From NCBI GenBank assembly GCA_028288595.1, contig JAQBNK010000083.1:1-64000 (forward strand): a stretch of DNA of 64,000 bases, written 5' to 3'. Positions 17,099-26,941 of this stretch are shown one piece after another (position 1 is the stretch's first letter; the number at the start of each line of letters is the position of its first letter). The DNA is from Chitinophagaceae bacterium (lineage in GTDB: Bacteria > Bacteroidota > Bacteroidia > Chitinophagales > Chitinophagaceae). The notes under the pieces are model-generated. The model was not told the origin of the DNA. It made no database searches and was given only the letters and a program-made list of their open reading frames with translations. A program made the translations under genes and the position numbers.

Positions 17099-20000
17099 AT
17101 GCAATTCACCGGCCGATTCCTTACCGTAACGATTGCCTGTTTGTCATTATCTGTTTCAGGTTTTGCCCAGGCAACAATGGTTAATAACGATCCTGACGCT
17201 GATTTTAAATTAGCCAAAGAGTTATACCAGAAAAATGAATTTAGCCTGGCCTTCCCGCTGTTTCGCACGCTGGCGCAGGAAACGAACAGGAGAACCAATC
17301 TACCAGTTGAGACTGAACTTGAACTGAAATATTATTCTATTGTTTGCGGGTTGAAGCTGAATGATGAAACACTCCTTAAGCCGGCACTTGATTTTATTGC
17401 GCTTGAACATGCAGAGCCCAGAACAGAAATGATGTCTTTCCAGGTGGCCGAATATTATTTCAGGCAGCAGAAATATTCTGACGCTGCGGATTATTATAAT
17501 AAGACCAACATCGCCAACCTGAGTAACCGGGAAGTAGCCGATATGAAATTTCATCTTGGCTATTCTTATTTTACGATGCAGCAATTAGAAAAAGCCTATC
17601 CTTTATTTAATACCATTCGTCAAATACCCGCCGATCCTAATTATATAGATGCGAATTATTATTATGGATTTTTATCTTTTTATGATAAAAACTATAACGA
17701 AGCTTTGAACTCTTTTAAAATCGTTGAATCGCAGCCTACTTACCAGAACATTGTTCCTTATTATGTTGCTCAGATCTATTATTTTAATGGCGATAAAACA
17801 AAAGCGGCTGAATATGCAGCAGCGTCTTTGAAAAGAGGCGGGCAATATTATGATCTTCAGCTAAAACAACTGGTGGGTCATATTTATTTCGAGGAGCAGG
17901 AGTTTGAAAAAGCATTGCCTTTTCTTGAACAATATGTTAGCGCTACGGAGAAAGTGAGGAGAGAAGACTTGTATGAATTGTCTTACTGTTATTATGTAAC
18001 CAAACAATTTAACAAAGCGATCAGCGGGTTTAAAGAATTGGGTGGTAAAGAAGATTCGCTGGCTCAGAACAGTATGTACATGCTGGCAGATTCGTATTTA
18101 AAAACGAACCAGAAGAACAGCGCCAGGAATGCATTTTTGTTTTGCGCATTGAACAGCAGTAACGCCGTTCAGAAAGAGATTTCGCAATTTAATTATGGCA
18201 AACTTTCTTATGAATTAGGTTATACGAGTGTTGCACTGAGTGAACTGCAAAAATATATTACAACTTACCCGCAGTCGACTAACATTGCCGAGGCAAGAGA
18301 ATTACTGGTGAATGTAATGGCGAACAGTAATCAATATAAAGATGCATTGGAGCTGATCCAGGGTTTTAATATCCGCAGCCAGTCAGTCAATAAAATTTAC
18401 CCAAAAATATTATATGGCAGGGCGGCTGAACTGATCAATGATCAGCAATTGACTTCCGCGGATTCATTATTAAACATCATTACCGTTATACCTAATAACG
18501 AAGAGCTGTTACCGTTCGTGCGTTTCTGGAAAGGAGAGATCGCTTTCAGGAATAATATGCCTGATTCAGCTGTGTCTTATTTAACACGTTATCTCGATCA
18601 TCCCGCAACGAACGGAGAAGTGAATGTGAACAATGCCCGTTATACACTGGGATATGCATACATGCGGGAAGACCAATACCAGGCTGCGTTACAGCAATTC
18701 GGAAGTATTGTATCAGCGGTTAGCAGGAGCTCATCACCAATGGAGCAGGATGCGTATTTACGCATTGCCGACTCGTACTTCATGCTGAAAAATTATACAA
18801 GAGCATTGCAGATGTATGATATTGTGTTGAACAATGACCTGCAGGGCGCTGATTATGCATTGTATCAAAAAGCGGTGATCAGCGGTGCAAGCAATCGTAA
18901 TAACGAAAAGCTGACGTTGCTTCAATCGGTTTCACAACGTTTCCCATCTTCCGCATTAGTGGGTGATGCTTATATGGAAATGGCGAACACTTATCTTTCA
19001 AATGAAAATTACCGGGAGGCAATTAAGCCACTTAATAGTGTACTGGCTGCGAAAAATGCAGAAGGCTTAAAACCGCAGGCTTATTTAAAATTAGGTGTGG
19101 CTTATTTTAACCAGGATGATAACAACAGTGCTTTAACCAATTTTCAAAAACTGATCAGTACTTATCCTAACTCGCAGGAAAGCGACCAGGCTGTGGAATA
19201 TGTTAGAAATATTTTTATTGAAACCCAAAGACCCGCAGAGTTTGTAGCATTCATGCGCCAGAACGGTAAACAGGTGAGCTATAGTGAAGAAGATTCATTA
19301 AGCTATGTTGCTTCTAACATGCGCTATGAAAGTAAAGATTATGAAAGCGCATTGAAAGGCTTTCAATCTTATTTGCAACAGTTCCCCCAGGGAAAATATG
19401 CAGTAGAGGCCAATTACAATACTGCTGTTATCTACAACACACGCAAAGATTTCGCGAATGCTTTAAGATATTATTCCGCGGTTGCTGAAAAGGCGCCTAA
19501 TAAATATGCAGAGCAGAGTGTATTGCAGGCGGCAAGGATCAGTTATTTTGAATTGAAAGATTATGCAGCGGCACAACAATATTTTAACCTGTTAAAATCG
19601 ATCGCCACCACTCCGGAAAACAGGCTTGAAGCGATGCGGGGATTGCTGCGTACACAATTTAAATTATCTCAGTGGACGGAAGCCGGCGCTAATGCGCAGG
19701 ACCTGTTATTGCAAAAAGGAATAGCTGCTGATGATAAGATGATGGCCAATTTAGTAATCGGAAAAAATGCCCAGCAAAATAACCAGTTGGAAGAAGCATT
19801 AGCCGCTTACCGTTCTGTTGTTGCTCTTGGTAAATCAGAGTTTTCTGCTGAGGCCCGTTATCACATCGCTGAAATATTAACCCAGCAAAACAAATTACCG
19901 GATGCAGAGAAGGGGGCTTTTGAAGTAATCAATAAATCGGGTTCTTATGATGTGTGGATCACAAGAGCATATATTTTATTGGGTGAAGTTTATTTCAGGC

Positions 20001-20140
20001 AGAAAGATTATTTCAATGCCGAAGCAACATTGAAAAGTGTGGTGGAAAATGCTACAGACGCGAGCCTGAAGAAGGAAGCACAGGATAAACTGGATATAGT
20101 AGTTGCAGAAAAGAACAGGAACAGTAAGGTAGAGCAGTAA
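17099..20140 (+). CDS. Large exported tetratricopeptide-repeat protein
   Basis: A 1013-aa protein with a signal peptide (1-24, ending SGFAQA) and a body of consecutive TPR-like helical hairpins, e.g. YFRQQKYSDAADYYNK, AQIYYFNGDKTKAAEYAA, ANTYLSNENYREAIKPL, LGVAYFNQDDNNSALTNFQKL. Such proteins act as periplasmic or outer-membrane-associated scaffolds. It is the first of four co-directional genes (outer-membrane barrel, HU-CCDC81-like, methyltransferase), a conserved-looking Bacteroidota envelope grouping. The start at 17099 directly opens the signal sequence. The partner and substrate are unknown. Confidence 0.88.
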   Translation: MQFTGRFLTVTIACLSLSVSGFAQATMVNNDPDADFKLAKELYQKNEFSLAFPLFRTLAQETNRRTNLPVETELELKYYSIVCGLKLNDETLLKPALDFIALEHAEPRTEMMSFQVAEYYFRQQKYSDAADYYNKTNIANLSNREVADMKFHLGYSYFTMQQLEKAYPLFNTIRQIPADPNYIDANYYYGFLSFYDKNYNEALNSFKIVESQPTYQNIVPYYVAQIYYFNGDKTKAAEYAAASLKRGGQYYDLQLKQLVGHIYFEEQEFEKALPFLEQYVSATEKVRREDLYELSYCYYVTKQFNKAISGFKELGGKEDSLAQNSMYMLADSYLKTNQKNSARNAFLFCALNSSNAVQKEISQFNYGKLSYELGYTSVALSELQKYITTYPQSTNIAEARELLVNVMANSNQYKDALELIQGFNIRSQSVNKIYPKILYGRAAELINDQQLTSADSLLNIITVIPNNEELLPFVRFWKGEIAFRNNMPDSAVSYLTRYLDHPATNGEVNVNNARYTLGYAYMREDQYQAALQQFGSIVSAVSRSSSPMEQDAYLRIADSYFMLKNYTRALQMYDIVLNNDLQGADYALYQKAVISGASNRNNEKLTLLQSVSQRFPSSALVGDAYMEMANTYLSNENYREAIKPLNSVLAAKNAEGLKPQAYLKLGVAYFNQDDNNSALTNFQKLISTYPNSQESDQAVEYVRNIFIETQRPAEFVAFMRQNGKQVSYSEEDSLSYVASNMRYESKDYESALKGFQSYLQQFPQGKYAVEANYNTAVIYNTRKDFANALRYYSAVAEKAPNKYAEQSVLQAARISYFELKDYAAAQQYFNLLKSIATTPENRLEAMRGLLRTQFKLSQWTEAGANAQDLLLQKGIAADDKMMANLVIGKNAQQNNQLEEALAAYRSVVALGKSEFSAEARYHIAEILTQQNKLPDAEKGAFEVINKSGSYDVWITRAYILLGEVYFRQKDYFNAEATLKSVVENATDASLKKEAQDKLDIVVAEKNRNSKVEQ

Positions 20141-20141
20141 G

Positions 20142-20185
20142 GGAGGATGCAGGATACAAGATGCAGGATGGATGATGCAGGATGA
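20142..20185 (+). repeat. Heptamer repeat tract (GATGCAG word)
   Basis: Six units of the GATGCAG/GATACAA type fill the 70-bp space between the TPR gene stop and the barrel gene start. Only one orientation is present, so no hairpin arm is seen. It begins two bases after the TPR stop codon. Confidence 0.75.
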
Positions 20186-20213
20186 AACAAAATTGAGATC
20201 AAATTATTTGCAG

Positions 20214-21845
20214 ATGAAAAAATTGTCATTTTTTATTATTCTTTTTTCGCTGGGTTATTGTGCGGGTGCACAACGTACAGCCAGGAAAACAGGAGATACA
20301 ACCCGCCCCGGAACGGTGGTGGTTACATCGGCCTTTAAACCAACACTTCGTAACCAGGCGAAAATTAATTTTAATGCGGGTAATCCCTTACCAGATACGG
20401 CGAGGCCTACACTGCGTTACAATATACCTGCTCAAAATCTTTTCTTTGTATACCAGCCGGCTCCTTTAAAACCACTTGCATTATTTATTGATACTGCACT
20501 GTACTGGAAAAATGCTAATTATATAAAAGCGGGTTACGGAAATTATACTACACCTTACCTGCAGGCCGGCTTTTCTTTTGGTGACGGAAAAAAATCTGTG
20601 GTGAATGTTCATGCTTTTCATACTTCATCAAAAGGAAGTTTGCCCTTTCAGCAATTCAGCAAAACCAACGCTGATGTGGTAGGTGTTTTCACAGATCCGC
20701 AAAATGAATGGAGCGGTAAAATTTACCTGGATAACAGAACTCAATACTTATATGGCTACCGCCCGGATACGCTGAAGTTTACAAAAGAACAATTACTGAA
20801 ACGTTATACAGATATCGGCGTAAATGCCGGGCTGCGTAATAAGACGATTAACAGTTTCGGACTTAGTTATCAGCCGACAATACAAATGAATGTATTTAAT
20901 GATAACCTGAATGGAAGAGAAAGTGATTTTGTACTGGATGCACCTGTTACAAAAACTATCGGGAGTTTATTCGCATTTAACCTGAGATTAAAAGCAGACT
21001 TCACAAAATATATAACGGACAGTGTGCGCATCAGCAATAACCTTTTTAGTTTATCGCCATCCTTTCAATTCAATACACCGAACTTTAAAGTGAATGCCGG
21101 ATTTAGTCCGAACTGGGATAATAAAATATTTAAACTGCTTCCCAATTTTACCGCTGAAGTAAAACTAAACGAGGAGAAATTTGTTTTGCAGGCAGGATGG
21201 GTAGGAAATTATCTGAAGAATAATTATAAAAACCTGTCGGAGTTTAATCCTTTTATAGCACAACCTAAACAATTGCTGAACACCAGGGAAACTGAACAAT
21301 ATGCAGGATTTAAAGGTTCTGCAGGATCGCATTTTACTTATAATGCTAAAGTGTCTTACCTCAGCTTCAGCAATCATCCTTTATTTGTAAATGATACATT
21401 AACCGGCCGCAACTTCCTGGTTGTTTATGAGCCGTCTATGAAGGCCATCCGTCTTCATGGTGAAGTAGGATATACCGTGCAGGAAAAATTTAGTTTTGCA
21501 GGGGGCGCTACTTTTACGCAATACAGTAACCTTGAGGTTTATAAAAAAGCTTATGGATTGTTACCGCTTGAATTAAACGGCAGTCTTCGCTGGCAGGTGT
21601 TGAAAGATCTTTCTGTGAAGTCTGATGTTTTTTTCTGGGATGGTCCGCAGTATCGAAACAAACAACTACAGAGCCAGAAACAAAAAGCGGCGCTTGATCT
21701 CAATGCCGGGGTTGAATTTTCCATCCTTCCCAAATTTAACTTTTGGGTAAACTTTAATAATATATTGAACAACCGCTACCAGCGCTGGAATCAATATGAA
21801 GTGCTTGGTTTTAATGTTGTAGGAGGAGTTGTATATTCGTTCTGA
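20214..21845 (+). CDS. Outer-membrane beta-barrel protein (TonB-receptor-like barrel)
   Basis: A 543-aa outer-membrane protein. The ATG at 20214 opens the signal peptide MKKLSFFIILFSLGYCAGAQ; an upstream in-frame start at 20172 would be read from the heptamer repeat and is rejected. The mature protein has many amphipathic beta strands with aromatic girdles and ends in a strand with terminal Phe (VVGGVVYSF), as expected for Bam-dependent insertion. There is no N-terminal plug domain of normal TonB-receptor length, so it may be a barrel partner of the TPR protein rather than a transporter. Confidence 0.82.
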   Translation: MKKLSFFIILFSLGYCAGAQRTARKTGDTTRPGTVVVTSAFKPTLRNQAKINFNAGNPLPDTARPTLRYNIPAQNLFFVYQPAPLKPLALFIDTALYWKNANYIKAGYGNYTTPYLQAGFSFGDGKKSVVNVHAFHTSSKGSLPFQQFSKTNADVVGVFTDPQNEWSGKIYLDNRTQYLYGYRPDTLKFTKEQLLKRYTDIGVNAGLRNKTINSFGLSYQPTIQMNVFNDNLNGRESDFVLDAPVTKTIGSLFAFNLRLKADFTKYITDSVRISNNLFSLSPSFQFNTPNFKVNAGFSPNWDNKIFKLLPNFTAEVKLNEEKFVLQAGWVGNYLKNNYKNLSEFNPFIAQPKQLLNTRETEQYAGFKGSAGSHFTYNAKVSYLSFSNHPLFVNDTLTGRNFLVVYEPSMKAIRLHGEVGYTVQEKFSFAGGATFTQYSNLEVYKKAYGLLPLELNGSLRWQVLKDLSVKSDVFFWDGPQYRNKQLQSQKQKAALDLNAGVEFSILPKFNFWVNFNNILNNRYQRWNQYEVLGFNVVGGVVYSF

Positions 21846-21857
21846 AATTAAAAATTG

Positions 21858-22436
21858 ATGTGGGAAACCGTTTACAGGTATTTCATTTTAAATGGTGAAT
21901 TATCCTTGCCGGGTATTGGTACCTTCAATATAGAAAGAACGGTTACACGTTCTGATTTTGCAAACCGGCAGATACACCCTTCTGTTCCTGTTATTCGTTT
22001 TACGCACGATCATAAGCCTGCGGATAAAGAATTTTATCAATACTTATCAATAAAGTCTTCTATTTCCGAACAGGAAGCAATTAAACAGTTTCATGATCTT
22101 GTTCATGTTTTTCAAACCGGTCTTACCAATACAGGAAAAACCCGCTTACAGGGAATCGGTACATTGATTAAAGAGTTCTCCCATACTTTTTCTTTCCAGC
22201 CGGAGTGGGATGCGGCTGATTTTTATAAATCTGTTGCCGCAGAAAGGATCATCCGCAGAAATACAGAAACACCACCCGAAGAAATAAAGCCTGTTCTCAA
22301 AAAGAAAAAAATTATCAAACAAGAACCCGTTGCCGGGCCGCGTAAAAGCTGGATCGTCCCTGCTATTATACTCACCATTATCGCTATTGCTGCTATCGTA
22401 TACTATTATCTTACTCAACCTGCCAATAGCTTTTAG
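21858..22436 (+). CDS. HU-CCDC81-like domain protein with C-terminal membrane anchor
   Basis: A 192-aa protein with two HU/IHF-like domains of the bacterial CCDC81 type: LSLPGIGTFNI (about 13-23) and the second RLQGIGTLIKEF (about 96-107). A lysine-rich linker precedes a single transmembrane helix near the C-terminus (WIVPAIILTIIAIAAIVYYY). In Bacteroidota this architecture lies next to envelope or cell-division genes and is thought to link nucleoid or septal components to the membrane. The ATG at 21858 is preferred over TTG at 21855. It lies 12 nt after the barrel gene. Confidence 0.8.
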   Translation: MWETVYRYFILNGELSLPGIGTFNIERTVTRSDFANRQIHPSVPVIRFTHDHKPADKEFYQYLSIKSSISEQEAIKQFHDLVHVFQTGLTNTGKTRLQGIGTLIKEFSHTFSFQPEWDAADFYKSVAAERIIRRNTETPPEEIKPVLKKKKIIKQEPVAGPRKSWIVPAIILTIIAIAAIVYYYLTQPANSF

Positions 22437-22440
22437 TAAC

Positions 22441-23334
22441 ATGATTCATTACTCCAATTGCCCCGCCTGCAAGAGTGATAAAATTTTACCTGTTATAAAG
22501 GCCGAAGATTTTACTGTGAGTCATGAAGTGTTTGAAATCTGGCAGTGCAGCACTTGTACATTAAGATTTACGCAGGATGTTCCCGATCAGTCAGGAATTG
22601 GAAAGTATTACCAGTCTGCAGCATATATTTCTCATACAGAAACTAAACAAGGTTTGGTAAACAGGTTGTATCATTCTGTAAGAAGCTATACGCTTGCGCA
22701 AAAAATAAAATTGATTAAGAAGATAAGTGGGAAAGACACGGGAAATATTTTAGATATTGGTGCAGGTACCGGCGCTTTCCTGGGTGCAATTAAAACAGCG
22801 GGATGGTCAGTTACAGGTTTAGAGCCTGATGAAACCGCAAGAAGAAATGCAGTTGAAAAACATCATGTTGAATTGCAGGAATTAAATGAGCTTTTTAATT
22901 TACAACCTTCTTCCTTTGATGTTATCACGCTCTGGCATGTTCTGGAACACGTTCACCAAATGCAGGAATATGTACAGCGATTTAATGAACTTCTGAAAAA
23001 TGATGGGGTACTAATTGTTGCTGTTCCAAATTACACAAGCAACGATGCGGAAGTTTATAAGAGCCATTGGGCGGCTTATGATGTACCAAGGCATTTGTAT
23101 CATTTCTCGCTTTCGTCTATGGAAACGCTGATGAAGCAGCATGGTTTTAAAATAAAAAAGATACTCCCCATGTGGTTCGATAGTTTTTATGTTAGCATGC
23201 TGAGTGAGAAATATAAAAATGGGAGAGTGAATTACCTGCGGGCCTTTATAAATGGGTGCAAGTCTAATTTAGCGGCCATTAATAATACGGGTAAATGCAG
23301 TTCGATAATTTATTGTTGCATGAAAGCTATTTAA
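22441..23334 (+). CDS. Class I SAM-dependent methyltransferase with N-terminal zinc ribbon
   Basis: A 297-aa methyltransferase. The ATG at 22441 is used because it opens the zinc-binding segment C7-x2-C10 ... C36-x2-C39; an upstream frame extension overlaps the preceding gene. Rossmann motif I is ILDIGAGTGAF, followed by GLEPDE and VITLWHVLEHVH. The target is probably a small molecule or a cell-surface sugar/lipid, as for related zinc-ribbon methyltransferases, but is not known. Gap to the preceding gene is 4 nt, so it is part of the same operon. Confidence 0.87.
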   Translation: MIHYSNCPACKSDKILPVIKAEDFTVSHEVFEIWQCSTCTLRFTQDVPDQSGIGKYYQSAAYISHTETKQGLVNRLYHSVRSYTLAQKIKLIKKISGKDTGNILDIGAGTGAFLGAIKTAGWSVTGLEPDETARRNAVEKHHVELQELNELFNLQPSSFDVITLWHVLEHVHQMQEYVQRFNELLKNDGVLIVAVPNYTSNDAEVYKSHWAAYDVPRHLYHFSLSSMETLMKQHGFKIKKILPMWFDSFYVSMLSEKYKNGRVNYLRAFINGCKSNLAAINNTGKCSSIIYCCMKAI

Positions 23335-23342
23335 ACCCCTTG

Positions 23343-23363
23343 AAGATTTAAACCTCAAATCTT
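23343..23363. terminator. Weak bidirectional terminator between convergent genes
   Basis: AAGATTT (23343-23349) pairs with AAATCTT (23357-23363) over a 7-nt loop, in the short gap between the methyltransferase and the glutaminyl cyclase gene ends. The stem is A/T-rich, so this is tentative. Confidence 0.3.
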
Positions 23364-23365
23364 TA

Positions 23366-24184
23366 TTAGTTAAACTTTACTTCCAGGATTGCAGGCCAGT
23401 ATTTCCCGGTTACAAAAAAAGTTTTCGTTGCCGGGTTATAAGCAATGCCATTCAGAACCTCTTTGCGTTCAGGATCAAAGCTTACATTGTTTTTTGTGAG
23501 AATGTCTTTAAGGTCTGAGCGTGCTTCTACTCTGCCTGTTTCCGCATTTATTTTTAAGATGTAATCTGTTTGCCACACATTAGAATAAATATAACCATTC
23601 ACATATTCCAGCTCATTAATATTTCCTACCGGCCCATTGTTATCTGTTACGCTTACTATTTTTTCAACTTTAAAACTATCCGGGTTCACATAATAAATGT
23701 TGCTGGTACCGGTACTAATTATAAGGCTCTTTCCATTATTCGTCATTCCCCATCCTTCTGTTATCCAGTCGAACTCTTGTATTTTTTTAAAGGTTGCAAG
23801 ATCATAAACAAATACTTTTTTATTCATCCAGGTAAGTTCATAAATTTTATTGTTAAGGATCGTAATACCCTCGCCAAAGATTAACGGGTCAGATATTCTT
23901 ATTTGCTGAAGTGCCTTTCCATCTTTCAGGTTAATTTTTGTCACCCGTGTTTGTCCTTCTTTATTTGAGTCGGGCGAACCGGTGCTTTCATATAAATAGT
24001 TATCATGCAGCTCTAAGCCTTCTGTAAAAAAAGAAGTATCATGAGGATAGATATTCACCACAGAATAACTCATAGATGCGGGAGCATTACTTACTTCTCC
24101 GTTACCAGAATTATCATCATTATTATTGCTGTTGTTACACGCCATAAAAGCAATTAATATAATTGCAGAAAATATTTTTTTCAT
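23366..24184 (-). CDS. Glutaminyl-peptide cyclotransferase (beta-propeller type), lipoprotein
   Basis: Bacterial glutaminyl cyclase of the five-bladed propeller family (Glu_cyclase_2), converting N-terminal Gln of peptides to pyroglutamate. The lipoprotein signal MKKIFSAIILIAFMACN with Cys after MA anchors it in the envelope. Family motifs: FTEGLELHDNYLYESTG, GEGITILNNKIYELTWM, EGWGMTNNGKSLIISTG, NELEYVNGYIYSNVW, LNGIAYNPATKTFFVTGKYWP. An Asn/Asp-rich linker follows the lipid anchor. Length 272 aa is typical. The DAO gene lies upstream on the same strand with a 30-nt gap, so they may be co-transcribed. Confidence 0.9.
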   Translation of the reverse strand: MKKIFSAIILIAFMACNNSNNNDDNSGNGEVSNAPASMSYSVVNIYPHDTSFFTEGLELHDNYLYESTGSPDSNKEGQTRVTKINLKDGKALQQIRISDPLIFGEGITILNNKIYELTWMNKKVFVYDLATFKKIQEFDWITEGWGMTNNGKSLIISTGTSNIYYVNPDSFKVEKIVSVTDNNGPVGNINELEYVNGYIYSNVWQTDYILKINAETGRVEARSDLKDILTKNNVSFDPERKEVLNGIAYNPATKTFFVTGKYWPAILEVKFN

Positions 24185-24214
24185 GCTTCGAATTTCGGGC
24201 TTAAAACTAAATGT

Positions 24215-25342
24215 TTATGCAATAACCTGTTGTGTTAATTTTTCTGCAAAAATGGGAGTAATGGCTACACCCATGCCATTACACGAGGTAGCAATAAATA
24301 CATTCTCGTCTGCTTTTTGAATTGTCGGAAGGCCTGTATCTGTAAATGCCATAATACCACTCCAGCTATAATCTATTGAATACTCATAGTTACCGGCAAT
24401 GTGGTCATCTAAAAATTCGTTCAGCCTGGACTGTACTTTTTCACTCGTTTCAAACGAAGTGGTTTTCTCATCAGCAAAAGCCATATTCCTTGCGCCGCCG
24501 AGTAGTATCCTGTTACCAACATTTCGGAAATAATAATATCCTTCATCATAATGAAAACTGCCATACAATTTTAAGGATGGAATTGGTGAAGTAACGATCA
24601 CTTGCCCACGCCCCGGAACTATGTTTTCATTTTTATGAAGTGAAGCGCTAAACGCATTGGCTGCGATAACCAGTCTTTGTGCATGCATGCTGCCGAATGT
24701 TGTATCAATCGATACATAAGAAGCTTGCTGCTGCCAGCCTTTTAATTCCGTACCATATAAAAATCGAACTCCTTTAGCGGCTAAAGCTGATTGCAAATAC
24801 ATAACAAGTTTCCCGCTATGCAAAGCACCCTCCAGCCTGTTCTCGATCATCGATTCAAAACCAGCGAGGCCGAACAAAGAGATTTTTTCATCTGCCCACG
24901 AGAATGATTCAGTTACACCCGTAATCGTTTTCATTTTATCATTCAGCCATTGCAATTTTTCTTTTACGGAAGGCAGGTATGTATCGGAAGATGCAAACAC
25001 TTCATAACCGCCACTGGGTTCATACCCGATCATATCATCTTTAAAATATTGTCTTATTTTCTGGATGCCCCTGTAACGCATTTCAACAATATCCCAGATG
25101 GCTTCTTCGCTCATTTCGCCTGCATCATGTATTAGTTCGGAAGGGCTGCCAAAGCAGGCGAATCCTGCATTACGTGTAGATGCGCCCTGCGGAATAGGGT
25201 GCTTGTCAATGATTAGAATATCAAGAGAAGGTTTTTGTTGTTTCAATTCAAATGCGGTCCATAGGCCCATTAGCCCTGATCCTGCGATCATTATATCGCA
25301 ATCAGCCAAAAAACTTTCTTTCTCCCAGATAGAAACCTGCAT
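24215..25342 (-). CDS. FAD-dependent oxidoreductase (DAO family)
   Basis: A 375-aa glycine/D-amino-acid-oxidase-like flavoprotein. The FAD-binding Rossmann fold is near the N-terminus (IMIAGSGLMGLWTAFEL, then LIIDKHPIPQGASTRNAGFACFG). The C-terminal FAD-contact loop reads IDYSWSGIMAFTDTGLPTIQ. The oxidised amine substrate is unknown. The start at 25342 places 17 residues before the GxGxxG motif, normal for this family. Divergent from the DUF4197 gene. Confidence 0.86.
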   Translation of the reverse strand: MQVSIWEKESFLADCDIMIAGSGLMGLWTAFELKQQKPSLDILIIDKHPIPQGASTRNAGFACFGSPSELIHDAGEMSEEAIWDIVEMRYRGIQKIRQYFKDDMIGYEPSGGYEVFASSDTYLPSVKEKLQWLNDKMKTITGVTESFSWADEKISLFGLAGFESMIENRLEGALHSGKLVMYLQSALAAKGVRFLYGTELKGWQQQASYVSIDTTFGSMHAQRLVIAANAFSASLHKNENIVPGRGQVIVTSPIPSLKLYGSFHYDEGYYYFRNVGNRILLGGARNMAFADEKTTSFETSEKVQSRLNEFLDDHIAGNYEYSIDYSWSGIMAFTDTGLPTIQKADENVFIATSCNGMGVAITPIFAEKLTQQVIA

Positions 25343-25430
25343 GCAGCGAATCTACACAATGCATTTTAACCTTGTATTTTGATTTGCTTGTTTATTTTTA
25401 ACATCTTCCAAATCCTTTAAAAATCCTGTG

Positions 25431-26201
25431 ATGAAATATTTTATCTGTGCGTTATTATTTGCCGGATTCTTAAGTACTCAACAAGCCAAAGCGCAGGGCG
25501 GATTAAGGGGTTTGATAAAAAAAGCAACTACGAGGGATTCTGTAACTGGTAAGACAGGACTTGGATCTGTTTTTTCTTCTATAACATCAGGTAAAGGAAA
25601 TTTATCAACCGATGAAGTTGTAAACGGTTTGAAGGAAGCACTGACTGTAGGCACGCAAAGAAGCACGGGGAAACTTTCAGTATTAGATGGTTATTTCTCT
25701 AACCAGTTTATCAAAATATTATTACCTCCCGAAGCAAGAAAAGTTGAATCTGCTTTAAGAACTGTAGGCATGGGAAAATTAGTTGATGATGCTATCCTTT
25801 CTATGAACCGTGCGGCGGAAGACGCGGCAAAATCTGCTGCTCCCATTTTTGTAAACGCTGTAAGAACAATGACGATCCAGGACGGATGGAATATTTTAAG
25901 AGGGAATAACCAGGCCGCTACGCAATATTTACAAACGAAAACATCAATGGCCTTAACGGATGCATTCAGGCCGATCATCCAGCAGTCGCTCAGTAAAGTA
26001 AATGCAACTCAATACTGGCAAAAAGTTTTCAATGCTTACAACAAGATCAGCTTTCAGAAAGTAAATCCTGATCTTACCGCTTATGTTACAGACAAAGCAC
26101 TTGCGGGAATGTTCTACCAGGTAGGACAGGAGGAAATCCAGATCAGGCAAAATCCACTTGCACGTACAACAGACCTGCTGAAAAAAGTATTCAGTAATTA
26201 G
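25431..26201 (+). CDS. DUF4197 protein, exported
   Basis: A 256-aa exported protein of family DUF4197: signal peptide MKYFICALLFAGFLSTQQAKAQ, then the conserved GLKEALTVGTQRSTGKLSVLDGYFSN, ILLPPEARKVESALR and the DLTAYVTDKALAGMFYQVGQEEIQIRQNPLARTTDLLKKVF ending. Function is not known; the family is periplasmic. The ATG at 25431 is chosen over the adjacent in-frame GTG at 25428. Confidence 0.9.
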   Translation: MKYFICALLFAGFLSTQQAKAQGGLRGLIKKATTRDSVTGKTGLGSVFSSITSGKGNLSTDEVVNGLKEALTVGTQRSTGKLSVLDGYFSNQFIKILLPPEARKVESALRTVGMGKLVDDAILSMNRAAEDAAKSAAPIFVNAVRTMTIQDGWNILRGNNQAATQYLQTKTSMALTDAFRPIIQQSLSKVNATQYWQKVFNAYNKISFQKVNPDLTAYVTDKALAGMFYQVGQEEIQIRQNPLARTTDLLKKVFSN

Positions 26202-26269
26202 TTCAGTTACTTATGAATTAATCTAATACTCGCTAATTCGTGTAATTCGATAAAATCGTGTAATAAATA

Positions 26270-26776
26270 TTAATACTCAATTACTTTATCCGTCACTTTT
26301 CCATTCTCAACTGTGATGATCCATATTTTATTATAAACTGCATCATTCAGGTCCTCATACTTTTTTTCACCAATCAACAAATTGGCAAGTTGCGGTGTAG
26401 TATTCGAATGGCCGGCAACAACAATTGTTTTTCCAGTTTGCTGTTTTAAAGCCGCTGCAAAATCAGCAAGCTTAGACGGGTCATATACTTCCACGGTTTT
26501 ATTCAGCTTAGCAGCAAGCGGGGCTAAGGTTGTTTTTGTTCTGGTATAATTGGTAGAGTATAAAACATCGGCTTTATAATCTTTCAGCGCAGTAACTAAG
26601 TTGTTTGCTCTTTGCTTGCCTGCGTCAGATAAATCCGGATCTGAGTTTTGCATATTCGGTGTCGGCGCTGCTTTTTCAGCATGTCGAACTAATATAATAG
26701 TCGTGGCTTGTGAGAAGGAGGTGAAACCTGCGGTTATAAATACAAATAAAATAAAAAGCTGTTTAATAAGTTTCAT
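26270..26776 (-). CDS. Histidine phosphatase superfamily protein, exported
   Basis: A 168-aa phosphoglycerate-mutase-like phosphatase. The phospho-accepting histidine is in LVRHAEKA and the second histidine in VVAGHSNTTPQL. The signal peptide MKLIKQLFILFVFITAGFTSFSQ indicates periplasmic location, and the ATG at 26776 opens it; a TTG at 26809 is rejected. The substrate is unknown, probably a phosphate monoester. A phosphoanhydride or SixA-like role cannot be excluded. Downstream of lpdA on the same strand but separated by a terminator. Confidence 0.86.
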   Translation of the reverse strand: MKLIKQLFILFVFITAGFTSFSQATTIILVRHAEKAAPTPNMQNSDPDLSDAGKQRANNLVTALKDYKADVLYSTNYTRTKTTLAPLAAKLNKTVEVYDPSKLADFAAALKQQTGKTIVVAGHSNTTPQLANLLIGEKKYEDLNDAVYNKIWIITVENGKVTDKVIEY

Positions 26777-26838
26777 GCTGGTTGAATTTGAATGAAAGAT
26801 AATGTTCAATATGGTTTAATACAAGCCGCTTATCATAT

Positions 26839-26868
26839 ATGAGTAATGAGAGATGAGTAATGAGTAAA
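26839..26868 (+). repeat. Heptamer repeat tract (ATGAGTA word)
   Basis: Four perfect-period units ATGAGTA-ATGAGAG-ATGAGTA-ATGAGTA between the histidine phosphatase and lpdA. A related A/T run, ATTCTTA-ATTCTTA-ATTAAAC, follows at about 26917-26937 just after the lpdA stop. No opposite arm is visible. Confidence 0.7.
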
Positions 26869-26880
26869 CGCCCAACACAA

Positions 26881-26908
26881 AAAAAGTTCCGCATTAGCAG
26901 AACTTTTT
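26881..26908 (-). terminator. Intrinsic terminator of lpdA
   Basis: AAAAAGTTC (26881-26889) pairs with GAACTTTTT (26900-26908), with additional GC pairs in the loop. A/T runs flank both sides, so it can stop minus-strand transcription from lpdA and possibly transcription from the other direction. Confidence 0.7.
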
Positions 26909-26941
26909 TATTTAAGCATTCTTAATTCTTAATTAAACATC